Shown: positions 12,601 through 22,216 of the stretch, one piece after another
Layout: the number at the start of each line of letters is the position of its first letter
Numbering within the stretch: position 1 is the stretch's first letter
Assembly (NCBI RefSeq): GCF_000005505.3
Contig: NC_016133.3
Span: forward strand, 16,430,001 to 16,494,000
Length of the DNA stretch: 64,000 bases
From: Brachypodium distachyon
Lineage: Eukaryota; Streptophyta; Magnoliopsida; Poales; Poaceae
Direction of reading: 5' to 3'
Position numbers and translations under genes: made by a program
Notes under the pieces: model-generated
What the model saw: only the letters and a program-made list of their open reading frames with translations
Databases searched by the model: none
What the model was told of the DNA's origin: nothing

Positions 12601-12852
12601 TCTTCCGTGACCTCCCCTCGCCGCTGCCGGGCAAGGCTGCGGCGGTAGCGGCGGGGCTTGGCCGCTGTGTGATGGCGGTGCGGGCGTGTGACGTATCGGA
12701 AGCGCCGCAGGCGCGTGAGGGCTGAGACGGCGGAGGCCGTGGTGGCGGCTGCATCGGTGGCAAGGCGGGCTCGGGAGGATTTGGCTATATGGCTTCCCGG
12801 TGGAAACCTGATGTGCGTCCCGGTGCATGCAAAGCAATATTAAAGTCCTCGC
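12600..12852. other. GC-rich stretch, possible LINE/retroposon 5' fragment
   Basis: The sequence around 12609-12680 (ACCTCCCCTCGCCGC, GCCGGGCAAGGC) resembles the 5' part of the retroposon at 57631-57760. The resemblance is short. No gene recognised. Confidence 0.3.
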
Positions 12853-12861
12853 TTAAAAGTT

Positions 12862-13952
12862 GGGGAAATTTGCTCCCGGACACCATTATTTCGTGTGTTT
12901 TGCTCAAACACACTCTTCAACCGTGACTTTGCTTAGTACCATTATGATTGTGTGGCCATTTGCTACAACACACTCTGACATGTGGAGCTTCATTGTCAGC
13001 AACTCAATGGCCATCTTCTTTCTCCTCTAGCATGACCCTTGCACCCGTAGTCCTCATTGTGCGCGTCCTCATTGTGCGCGCTGGTGCAGGTTGACATATC
13101 ATCGAACACCTTCAACGCGACGATGCCCATGGCGTTCCCGGCGTCCTACCTCGTAGGCTCTCTGTAATTCTGCTCCACCGCCGCTTCCCGTCCGTTGACG
13201 AGCTGAGTACCGGTGCCGGACCCGTCCAGTGACGAGCAGCAGAGGAAGGATAGATCTCGTCCTCCTCGTAGAACCCGCCACTCCAATCATCCTGCCGCTG
13301 CCCACACAAGCACTCGACAGCCGAGCCCCACCGTCCTCCCCACTGCACCGACCACGGCTCGTTGCGGCCGCGGACGCCAGCGCGCTCTGCCGCCGCCGAT
13401 GGCCGCGACACGCCGACACCACCGCCCGACGCGCGCCCCGCCGGCCACCGTGCCTCGCGCTGGTGCTTTCTTTGCGCCCCTGCTCGCCTGACGAGGCCCT
13501 GAGCTTGCCCCACCACAGTCTGCTACCCGCGAGCCCACGTGAGCCATCCCAAATGGTGAGAGCCATCTGTGTATTGTTTCCGTTTTTCGATCAATCTTTG
13601 ATGTCGCCGGCGTATGTGTGTGGGGCTTAAGTGAATACTACAGCCAGCTGCTGATCGTTTTTTGCTAGGCTAGTTGTACGCACGCATCTTGCCGGAGTTC
13701 ATCGCCTCTGTCGAAATTAATCGAAGTGCTGCTCGTGTGTTGCGATCTTTTGGTCTGGAACCAACGCGGGCACGCTGCAGGCCATGTCAAAGGAGGAAAA
13801 AGGCTATTGAGTGGCTGACAATGGAGCTCCACATGTCAGAGTGTGTTATAGCAAATGGACACAAAATCATAATGGTACTCAGCAAAGGCACCGTTAAAGA
13901 GTGTGTCTGAGCAATGGACACGAAATAACGGTGTCCAAGAGCAAATTTCCCC
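12862..13952. mobile_element. Mutator-like element with about 175-bp TIRs, Pack-MULE candidate
   Basis: The terminal inverted repeats run about 12862-13035 and 13778-13952 and match well (both read GGGGAAATTTGCTC inward, and ACACACTCTGACATGTGGAG inside). The flanks carry a perfect 9-bp duplication, TTAAAAGTT (12853-12861 and 13953-13961). Long TIRs plus a 9-bp duplication define MULEs. The 740-bp interior is GC-rich and unlike its surroundings, with no transposase, as in Pack-MULEs that carry gene fragments. The paralogous site upstream of P450 copy 1 (about 2840) lacks it. Confidence 0.92.
13036..13777. other. Putative captured genic DNA inside the MULE
   Basis: GC-rich interior with open frames on both strands (for example 13229-13630 +, 13099-13566 -). 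A + frame near 13100-13170 reads NTFNATMPMAFPASY and then stops, which looks protein-like, but I do not recognise the source gene. A possible splice donor GTGAGAG lies at 13555. Confidence 0.4.
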
Positions 13953-14002
13953 TTAAAAGTTTGAGGTGTCAAGTTAAAATCTTATGCAGTTTTAGTAAAA
14001 AC

Positions 14003-14223
14003 TGTTGAGAATAGAGAGTAAACGAGATTGAGACTAGGCAAATGATTTAAGTGTGTGTTCTTTATTGATGATCAAGATATATATAGAGTAACAAGGGGTG
14101 GCATCAAAATGTGTGTCCGTTGGAAGAGTTGCCAACAAAGGATGGCATTTACATATTAGAGAGAGAGGGAAGTGATGTGTCCCTTAAGCATGGATTTAAC
14201 ATATGCTAAATATAATTCTAACA
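14003..14223 (+). mobile_element. Small solo LTR (221 bp)
   Basis: It begins TGTTGAGAATAG and ends ATTCTAACA (TG...CA), flanked by the perfect 5-bp duplication AAAAC (13998-14002, 14224-14228). A TATA-like ATATATATAGAG lies inside near 14088. The paralogous site upstream of P450 copy 1 (AGTAAAAAGAG near 2875) is empty. Copia-type by its ends. Confidence 0.85.
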
Positions 14224-14494
14224 AAAACTAAAAAGAGCTGAAGAGTAATTCATTCAAGTCGCATGCTCAGAAAACAGAGAGTCAAGTGCATGTACGCATG
14301 CTACTAGTAGCATGCAGCGCAGCTAGCTTCTACGCTTGCATCTCCTTGCCGATCGAACCGAGAGTTAAGTGCATGCTGCACGCATGAGTATTGCAAACAG
14401 TTTCCATATATATAGACGGGCTTCATCTCTAAAAATCAATAAATCTCACAAGCATCTCTCTCTTCAATTCATATCCAAACTCCCAATAATAACA

Positions 14495-16021
14495 ATGGCA
14501 TTCTTGTTTTTGCCAGAGCAACTCATCTCCACGCTTGTGTTACTTCTAGTTCTAGCTTTGTACGTCAAGTGTAGTAGATCGAAGAATCCACTGTACATCA
14601 ACTGGCCAATAATCGGCATTCTCCCTTCACTCGTCCTCAACTTCTACAGATTCCACGACTATGTCAACCACCTCCTATCATTCTCAGGGCACAGCTTCAA
14701 GGTGCCCATAGCCAGCATGGGCTCCTTCGTAACATGTGACCCAGCCAATGTGCAGCACATCTTCACCTCAAACCATGCAAACTATCCCAAGGGTGAGGGC
14801 TTTGCCGACATCTTCAACGTAACAAGTGGCTCCCTGTTCACTGCTGACGGCGAATCCTGCCGCCGGCAACGTGCAAGGTACCAGAGTGCTTTGAGCAGCC
14901 CGGGGTTTGTTGCCTTCACGACCAAGTGCTGCCACGACAAGGTGGAGAAAGGCCTCCTACCCTTCTTCACAAGGGCGGCGAGGAACCGGACTCTCCTTGA
15001 CATTAATGATCTTATAGGGAGGCTTGTTTTCGACTTGTATGCCACGTCCGTCTTTGACGTGGACCCTGGTCTCCTGTCCTTTGACATGCCGCCAGTGCAA
15101 CTCGCGGATGCAATGGACACGGTCATGGAGGTGGGCTTCTTCCAGATCATCGTTCCGGCATTTTGCTGGAAAGTGATGAGGTCCCTTAACATAGGTCCCG
15201 AGAGGAAGCTCGCCGCTGCGCAAGCGGTGCTTCGCGGCTTCACCATGGAAATGATTGAGACTAGGAGGAAGATTGGCACCCATATTGGTCCTGAAGAACA
15301 AGCACCGGCTTCATCCAGCATGGACATTCTTTCAAACTTTATTGATGACCTGGAATACAACACCGATGATTTGCTCCAGGCAACACTCATCACCCACATG
15401 ATTGCCGGGAGGGACACGATCAGCACAACCTTGCCATGGGTCTTCTACAACCTTGCCAAGAACCCGCATGTGGTGTCAAGGATACGCAACGAACTAGCAC
15501 CCCTTGTTTCACGCAAAGAAACTTTTATTGCTAGCACTACAATGACATTTGAGCCAGAGGAGGTCAAAGCTCTGGTCTATCTCCAAGCCACCTTGATGGA
15601 GTCACTAAGGTTGTACCCGCCAATCCCTATTGAGCGCAAGGCGGTGGCCGCGAGCGATGTGATGCCGAGTGGCCATGAGGTGTGTGCCCAAGATATCATC
15701 ATCGTTTCCCTCTACTCCATGGGTAGAATGGAGGATCTATGGGGGGCTGACTGCAAAGAATACAAGCCGGAGAGGTGGCTCTCAAAGGATGGAGTGATGC
15801 TTCGACATGTGCCGTCTCACAAGTTCTTGGCATTCAACTCGGGGCCAAGGTTGTGCCTTGGCAAGGACATCGCTATTACACAGATGAAGACCGTTGTCGC
15901 TTCAGTCATGTGGAGCTTTGACATGGAGGTGTTTGGTGATCAAGGCATCGAGCCGAAGCTATCTTGTCTTCTGCAAATGAAGAATGGGCTCAAACTGAAA
16001 GTACAGAAGCGAGAAATGTAA
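14495..16021 (+). CDS. CYP96-like cytochrome P450 copy 2 (508 aa, open)
   Basis: A monooxygenase of the CYP86 clan, most like CYP96. Family members hydroxylate wax-alkane or fatty-acid chains at the ER. The frame is open further upstream (14369), but the ATG at 14495 gives MAFLF, matching copy 1 and placing the hydrophobic anchor first (residues 10-24). Motifs: AGRDTIS in helix I (304-310), ESLR (369-372), PERW (425-428), heme loop FNSGPRLCLG (447-456, Cys454). There is no intron. Oddity: the C-helix WxxxR motif reads CRRQR; Trp is replaced by Cys122 (TGC for TGG), while broken copy 1 keeps Trp. That Trp normally contacts a heme propionate, so activity is doubtful though not excluded. Upstream DNA has taken a MULE and a solo LTR. 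Confidence 0.93.
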   Translation: MAFLFLPEQLISTLVLLLVLALYVKCSRSKNPLYINWPIIGILPSLVLNFYRFHDYVNHLLSFSGHSFKVPIASMGSFVTCDPANVQHIFTSNHANYPKGEGFADIFNVTSGSLFTADGESCRRQRARYQSALSSPGFVAFTTKCCHDKVEKGLLPFFTRAARNRTLLDINDLIGRLVFDLYATSVFDVDPGLLSFDMPPVQLADAMDTVMEVGFFQIIVPAFCWKVMRSLNIGPERKLAAAQAVLRGFTMEMIETRRKIGTHIGPEEQAPASSSMDILSNFIDDLEYNTDDLLQATLITHMIAGRDTISTTLPWVFYNLAKNPHVVSRIRNELAPLVSRKETFIASTTMTFEPEEVKALVYLQATLMESLRLYPPIPIERKAVAASDVMPSGHEVCAQDIIIVSLYSMGRMEDLWGADCKEYKPERWLSKDGVMLRHVPSHKFLAFNSGPRLCLGKDIAITQMKTVVASVMWSFDMEVFGDQGIEPKLSCLLQMKNGLKLKVQKREM

Positions 16022-17375
16022 TATCTTGGGATTCATGAGAATCTATCAGGATGAGAGATTTAGAAAATGATTTTGGATGAATTGAGGCATCCGTTCCACC
16101 GTCTTTTCACAACTATAGTAGGGAGAGAGAGCATTTGCCAACAACTAAGATATAGGAAACATAATATAAGTTTCTTTTGAGCAATATAATTTACTTTATG
16201 CTTTATTTTTTCCTTGTATCAAATCTTGTAGGTTCAGTTTTAGTACGACAAAACCTTTTCCCCTTTTGTTATGCTTGTCTTGAAGAAAGACTTACATACA
16301 TATGAACTTTACAAGGAAGTTAGAAATGTTGTCATGGGAAGCAAAAAAAAAAAGATGCAATCAAAACTAATGACTTCTTCGCCACACGGAGTTTTTATTG
16401 GTGGTACATCAAGAGAAAACTGTGCAGCATATTTGATATTCTTTCTGGCCATGGAATTAATAGCAAAACAAACAAATATACATAAAGTTATTTTGATGAT
16501 AACAAAGAAAATTAGTCAGCCAACTTGGGGTGAACCCAATTGACACTATAATAGTATTGTTAAAGACAGAGTTCAAATTGATGTAAAAAAACACATTCAT
16601 AAAAGAAGCAACAGCAAGTACAACTTACGATGCAAGAAATTCGAGCAAATTAAGGCATGGAGGATACAAGTGATGCAACCAGCTGACATCATTCTACTGG
16701 CTAGGTAGCTACTGCATGCATGACCAACCACCGGCCCGTAATATAGCTTATTAGTTAAGCTCCGGCGAAAAACTATGGAACGGTAACAATGTCACTTCAT
16801 TGCAGGATTTACAAATATCACTTTCTTCGTTGCAGGATTAATTTATGTATCCAAATTCTGGACGACCGCACCGCTGTGCTGAATGTATGCTTTCTTGTCC
16901 TCAAGCGAAATCTTCTTCCTCCCTGCTAACTAAAATCTTCAAACGCACCATGAAGACCTAAAACTTTCGAGATTCGCTATTGCACAATCGGCTGAGAAAT
17001 AATAATTTCTCAGTCGACTCTATGAACCGTCGATTCATGTGCGATCCGTGCACTCTCAAATTTGTTCAGGCTTGTTTGGAATTTCAGATTGTTGTTGTGC
17101 GCTTGTGCTGTTTGTAGCAGGCCCGTCAGAAGTCCTAGCAGGTGCAGGTGTATGGATGGCAACTGAGAAATAACTATTTCTTAGTCGATGATAACAACTT
17201 TTTGATTCAATCATTGAGATTCGTGTAAGATTAATGTTGATCCGCTAGATAAGAAAGTCTTATTGGATGGCTACAAATGTCGATTGAGAAATAACTATTC
17301 TTATGCGACCGAGAAATAGACACTCCCTGTAAAAATTGTAAGTGTAGTTCATGTGTTTTTTTTCAAAACAAAGAT
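16022..17375. other. 3' flank of P450 copy 2; no gene recognised
   Basis: AT-rich. A short open frame (16271-16543) has no recognisable domain. Between 16985 and 17325 the palindromic word GAGAAATAACTATTTCTCAG occurs in three variants (about 16989, 17163, 17283), perhaps remnants of MITE ends. Confidence 0.4.
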
Positions 17376-17378
17376 AGT

Positions 17379-17590
17379 TTCTTTTTTTATCACTAAATAG
17401 CAGTCAAGTGTAACTTTCTGTACTAATGTTTTGCAATTGCAACCTAGCTTCACTAATTATAAGTGTAATTTTTGTCTTATCTTTTTTCTTCTTAATCCTA
17501 ATAAAAATAGCGGTCAAATGTAATTTTGTGTGCTAGTATTTTGCAACTACAACCTACCTTCAGTAATTATAAGTGAATTTTTGTGTGCTT
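17379..17590. repeat. Two-copy direct repeat, about 120 bp
   Basis: Two diverged copies share AATAGC(A/G)GTCAA(G/A)TGTAA, TTTTGCAA(T/C)T and TAATTATAAGTG. AT-rich and non-coding. Confidence 0.55.
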
Positions 17591-18560
17591 ACTTTTCAAT
17601 AATTATAAGTAATTATAATTATACTTTAATACGTTGCAACAGAAGGCCCCTTTGCTAGTAGATGTTTATTATGTGAGTCAGTGGCAGAATAGATGTTTAT
17701 ATGTTTTGTCAATTCTCAAAAAGGGAAGATTTTCTCTCGCGGCAGTATTCGATGGCTCTTGCTACTCCTTGCCCACATTTGGGCAGAAATTGAGCTTCGG
17801 GGATCCCCTTGAATTCAATCTTTTCTACATATGCATCCAAACAACTGAAATAGTTGTATAGCTGCAAGATCTGAATGAGTAGGGGAAAATCGCCAAACCC
17901 TAGAATGCGTCAACCTAGCGAAAGTGCCAAAATAAAATAAAAATAGCAGAACAGAGGTCAGATCTAACCTTGGCTGCCTGCCACCTGATCTCGCACTTCA
18001 TGAATTCGCAGCCGTAGTCCGCGTGAGAGGTACTAGCCCGTACTTATGCCATGAGTGCGGCAGAGCAGATGAGCTTCCACGAGACATCATGGTGGTCCAG
18101 TCTCAACATAGCAGTCGCCCTTGTCGCCGTTGAAAGAGAAAAACGGGGTGGGGAAGAACAAGGGAGGAAAACCGGGTGGCATGGGGGGAGCCTGATCGTC
18201 CCGTCTTGCAGCCGTCTTGTGGGTCCTACACTAACGTGGAAATGGTGTGGGTCCCACCTGTCATGGGTGTTTCCCGTTGTGACTTGGATAAGTGGTGGTT
18301 CCCACTGGTGACATGGATATATAAGTTGTCGTTGGCATCCAGGTACAAAAGGCATCAAAGATATATTTGCGAGGGTAAAATGGTGCTTGTCGTCCATTAG
18401 AGCTCTTTCAACGTGAATACATTTGAAAGAAGGTGTACATCAATTATTTCATCATATAACTATGTACTACCGCGTTCTACTCTCGCAGCCTACCTAGGAG
18501 CTTGTGCTGCTTCAAAATAAGCTGCATTATAGTATTTTAATTTCCATAGGCTGCTCCCCT
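17591..18560. other. No gene recognised
   Basis: Only short overlapping open frames on both strands (18044-18400), without a recognisable domain. Nothing else seen. Confidence 0.4.
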
Positions 18561-18820
18561 AATTTCCACGCGACGGGTTGGTGCCGCTGCCGTCCCAGTC
18601 GGTGCGAGCCCACGCGGCCACGCTCATGGCCTCCAAGTCAGTCCACACATGCAGATACGTTTTGAACATGACACCTGGAGTAGTAGTTAGTACTAGTTAG
18701 CAAGGTGGCCGCTTTCCCTAGCGCTCTACTGCCACTTAATTAGATCGTCTATAAAAGGAAATTAAGAAAGCTAGAAGCAGGAGAAAGCAGCAGCAGTCAG
18801 GACAGGTCATCAGCTGCTAG
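18561..18820 (+). promoter_or_regulatory. CYP89-like P450 promoter and leader, copy a (cut off by the CACTA insertion)
   Basis: The same ~250-bp promoter occurs at 41852-42033 and in part at 60339-60500. Shared marks: TTGGTGCCG, GCAGATACGTTTT, ATGACACCTGGA, TAGCGCT, the TATA box CTATAAAA (18749-18756) and the leader word AGGAGAAAGCAG. The leader ends at TAG 18818-18820, where the large CACTA element begins. The leader and ATG resume at 41631-41641. Confidence 0.8.
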
Positions 18821-18839
18821 CACTACTGCAGAAAGGTTT

Positions 18840-19075
18840 ATCACTAACGGTCGAAAAACAACATCAGTAACGATCGGGGCCGCCGTTGCTAACTTCGTGT
18901 TACTGATGATGGGTATCATCAGTTCACTAACTGTCGTAGTGACCATTATTTATGTATATATACATCAGTGGCGGACGGGCTGACACGACCGTTACTGATG
19001 TATATATCATCAGTAACGGTCGCGTTGCCACATCAGTGTCGGTCGCTCAGTGTTGGTCGAGCGACCGACACTGAT
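18840..19075. repeat. 3' subterminal repeat array of the large CACTA element
   Basis: Multiple copies of ACATCAGTAACGGTCG, CATCAGTGGCGG and inverse forms, often as facing pairs that can fold back. In En/Spm, arrays of this kind bind the regulatory transposase. Confidence 0.85.
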
Positions 19076-19289
19076 ACATTTTCGGTATTTAAAAAAATAA
19101 TTAAAATCACAGAAAATACATAGGAAATACACGTAATTGTATATACAGCACATCACAGATTGTATATACAGCATAGCACATAAAAATACATATTAAGCCG
19201 CATCACATCACAGCACAACACATCACATCATATCATTTAAACCATACAAATGTATATAAAGCCGCATCATCTAAAGCATATAAAGAATA

Positions 19290-19653
19290 TGTCGCACCAG
19301 TGGCACCCCGGGTACCACCGCTGCGCGACGCGTGGGCCCCTCCCCCGGGTTCCCGGGAAGGTCTCATCCCGGGGAGCGCTGACGAGCTCCCCGGCAAGCT
19401 ACCAGCCCGAAAGGGGCAAGCGGGGCTTCTGGAAATATTCCCGGTTAGGCACCTCCCGGGAAGCTGCTTCCCAGGAGGAGGTTCCCGGGTGCGCTGGTCC
19501 CGGGTGCTTCCCGGGCCGACTTGCGGGGACTGGGGGTTCCCGGACGCGTGCCCCCGCCTCGGGTCGTGGGGCCCACTGGACAGCGCCACACGAGCGCGTG
19601 ACGGGCGCGGAATGCGCGGTCCCACCAAGGCAAGGGGTAAGGCACGCGGCTCA
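19290..19653 (+). repeat. 5' LTR, truncated
   Basis: It matches the first 364 bp of the 3' LTR (31336-31699) and then breaks off at GGCACGCGGCTCA. The remaining ~660 bp of LTR, including the TATA box, and the primer-binding site are missing. Confidence 0.9.
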
Positions 19654-19906
19654 ACCGCCTCCACCGCCTCCCCGACCGTCGACCGACAATCGGCCGAGGG
19701 GACCAGCTGCCCCCCGCGCCGGGGGCAGTCGGGCGAGCACGCATGGCGTCGCCCGGGCCAGCCAACGGGTGGAGTCGCGACCCGAGGATGCCCTGCGGCA
19801 GCAGCACCCGGAGCACGCCGCGTCACGGGCGACCTCTGGAGGTTCGCACCCTGCGCACCCGGAGGCGTCCGGGGCTAGGGCGGGAAGCAGCCGTTCATGA
19901 AATCGG

Positions 19907-21426
19907 TTGCCCCCCGTGCGAACCCCGGCTGAAGCCATCGTCGCCGCGCGCGTCATGGTGCGGTACGAGCCGCAGCAGGGCACGCCGGCACACGAGACGT
20001 GGGGCGAGGAGTTGGAAGCGCTTCTCGCCTTGGCCGCCCAACAGCCGCAAGGCGAGGGCGCCCCGGTAGGCTCCGGCCACGGGCCGAACTCAGAGCGCGA
20101 AGGCGCGCCGCCCGCCTCGCGACAGGGGAGAACCCTCCCCCTCCTCAGCGGGGCCTGGTAGACGGGGGCCCGGAGGGGTCCTCGAATTCGTCGCCCACCG
20201 TCCCGGAGGGCGATGCGCGTGGCATCTTGAATGCCCGAGAACAGGAGGATCTGCGCCCGTGCTTGGAGCGCCGGCGCAGGCGCGAGGTGGAGCGCCGGCA
20301 CCCACTGGAGCAAGAAGATGCTCCCCTGGGCCCAGAAGACGGCTGCACCGCGTTCGCGCGCGAGTTGCGGCGGGTGGTGTGGCCCCGTAAGTTCCTAGCG
20401 CCTGCGCTCGGTACGTACGACGGGACCGCTAACCCCAAAGATTTTCTCCTGACCTATACGCTGGGCATGCATGCCATCGGCGCCGACGACAAGGTCAGGG
20501 CGAACTGGTTCCCGATGGTCCTGAAGGGATCAGTGAGAACCTGGTTGCTCAACCTGCCCGCCGGATCCGTCGCCACCTGGGCAGACCTGTGCGAGCAGTT
20601 CGTGAGCACGTTCCAGGGCGGTTATAAGCGCCCGGGAACCATGGCGGAGCTGCACACCATCGTGCAAAAACCGGGAGAGATGTTGCGGGCCTTCGTCAAC
20701 CGCTTCTCCAATCTCTCCTATTCTATCCCGGAGGCGGAGGCGGCCGCCATCATCAACACCTTCGCCATCAACGTCCGCGATCCCAAGATGCGTGAGAAGC
20801 TGAGCACGCATCGGATCCGGACGACGCATGACTTGTACGCCTTGGCGCACAAGTGCGCCATGGCCGAGGAGGGGCGCCTAGCGCCCGAGCTGGCAGCCCA
20901 GGCTGCCGCGAGCCCGGGCTCGGGCTCGCAAAAGAAGGGTTCCCGTAAGCGCAGCGGGAAGCAAGTCCTCGCTGCGGACTCGGGGGCTCCTGCTGCGAGG
21001 GCCACGAAGAAGGCCTCGCTGGGGGGAGAGTCTGGCAGGAAGCAGAGCGATGCGGCCCGCTGCCCTATCCACAACAACTCCACCCACGACGCGCAGAGTT
21101 GCCGCGTCCTGCAAGGGATCAAGCAGCGGAGGGAGCAGCGCCACGAGGAGCGCCGTGCCGCTGGCGCCTGCTTCAATTGTGCCCGAACGACCCCAGAGCA
21201 GGTCCGAGGCCGGCCGGCGGTGGTGCCGGCAGGGTTGAACCCCAAGGAGGGCGCAGCCAGCCCCTCGCTGCACGGGAACGCCCTCCTCGGGGGCGTGACA
21301 GGGCGCGAACCGAGGAGCAGCGGGAGTCCGACCATTCCGGCGGCGACGAGCCAGGCTTCCAGGAGCCTCGTGGCGTCGCCTGCATCCATGGGGGAGCTTA
21401 CGCTCTCCCATCCCACGCCGCGGTGA
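19907..21426 (+). pseudogene. gag of the Tat retrotransposon, frameshifted
   Basis: The capsid-type core lies in the 19999-21426 frame: YDGTANPKDFLLTYTL, WFPMVLKG, WLLNLPAGSV, TWADLCEQFVSTFQG and the region to YALAHKCAMAEE, typical of the retrotransposon gag domain. A degenerate knuckle (CPIHNNSTHDAQSC) follows. The N-terminal portion (YEPQQGTPAHETW, about 19955-20090) reads in another frame, and the C-terminal part (CIHGGAYALPSH, RLTRDVCAPLP, about 21385-21545) reads in a third, so at least two frameshifts are present. Gag would form the particle that packages RNA; this copy could not make an intact one. Confidence 0.85.
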
Positions 21427-21540
21427 AGCGCCTCACCCGCGACGTGTGCGCGCCGTTGCCGGATGCGGAGCCGCAACAGCCGCTGAGGTGGTCGCACGTG
21501 CCGATCACCTTCAGCGCCGACGACCACCCGGTGCGACCGG

Positions 21541-22216
21541 GGTAATACCCTTCGTCGTCTCGCCGATCATTAGCAATATGACGGTGACCAAGGTGCTGGT
21601 GGACAACAGAGCGGGGCTTAACCTCCTATCCGCCAGGCTGGTGGAAAAGCTCCAGCTGCCGATGGAGCAGCTGAAGCCCACCAAACCATTCCGGGGGGTG
21701 AACCCCGGGATCGTGCGCCCGCTGGGACACATCATGCTGCCGGTCACCTTCGGGTCCCGGGAAGCATTCAGGACCGAGCACATAGTGTTCGACGTGGCGC
21801 ATACCCCGTTGCCCTACAACGGGATCCTTGGTCGGCCGGCGCTGATCAAGTTTATGGCGGCTACGCATTGCGCCTACGGCGTGATGAAGATGCCGTCCGT
21901 CTACGGAGTCCTCTCCATCGGGTGCGATCTCAAAGACGCTGCTTGGTGTGTTGGCGAGGTCGTCCGGGCTGCTGCTGCAGCTGACGCCGGCGACGAAGGT
22001 GTTGTCGAGGACGACGCCCTGCCGGGTGACGCCCCGGCAAGGAAGAAGGCCCGCGCCACCCCGCAAGGGCTAGCCGGAGGAGGCGCGGGCTCGAGCGCGC
22101 GTCCCGGCAAGGGGCGGGGGCTCCGGGAGGAGGCCGCCAAAGTGAAGAAGCTGCCCCTCCAAGCCGGCGACAAGGAGCGCACCGTTACCGTCTGTGCGAA
22201 CCTGACCGCCGAATAG
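21541..22216 (+). pseudogene. Aspartic protease region of the retrotransposon
   Basis: The sequence PFVVSPIISNMTVTKVLVD is followed by N-R-A-G-L-N-L-L, where active family members have Asp-(Gly/Thr/Ser)-Gly/Ala-type residues. The flap side IVFDVAHTPLPYNGILGRPAL is typical of Tat elements. The frame ends at TAG 22214-22216, which by comparison with the family's continuous frame is a nonsense change; pol goes on in the same frame. Confidence 0.8.

Noticed and set aside
14369..14494. Upstream ATG extension of P450 copy 2
   Set aside because: The 42 added residues are not hydrophobic and have no counterpart in copy 1; the ATG at 14495 matches the family start.
19233..20313. Several long frames on both strands at the left of the gypsy element
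   Set aside because: They overlap the LTR and gag in other frames; shadows of GC-rich LTR/gag sequence.
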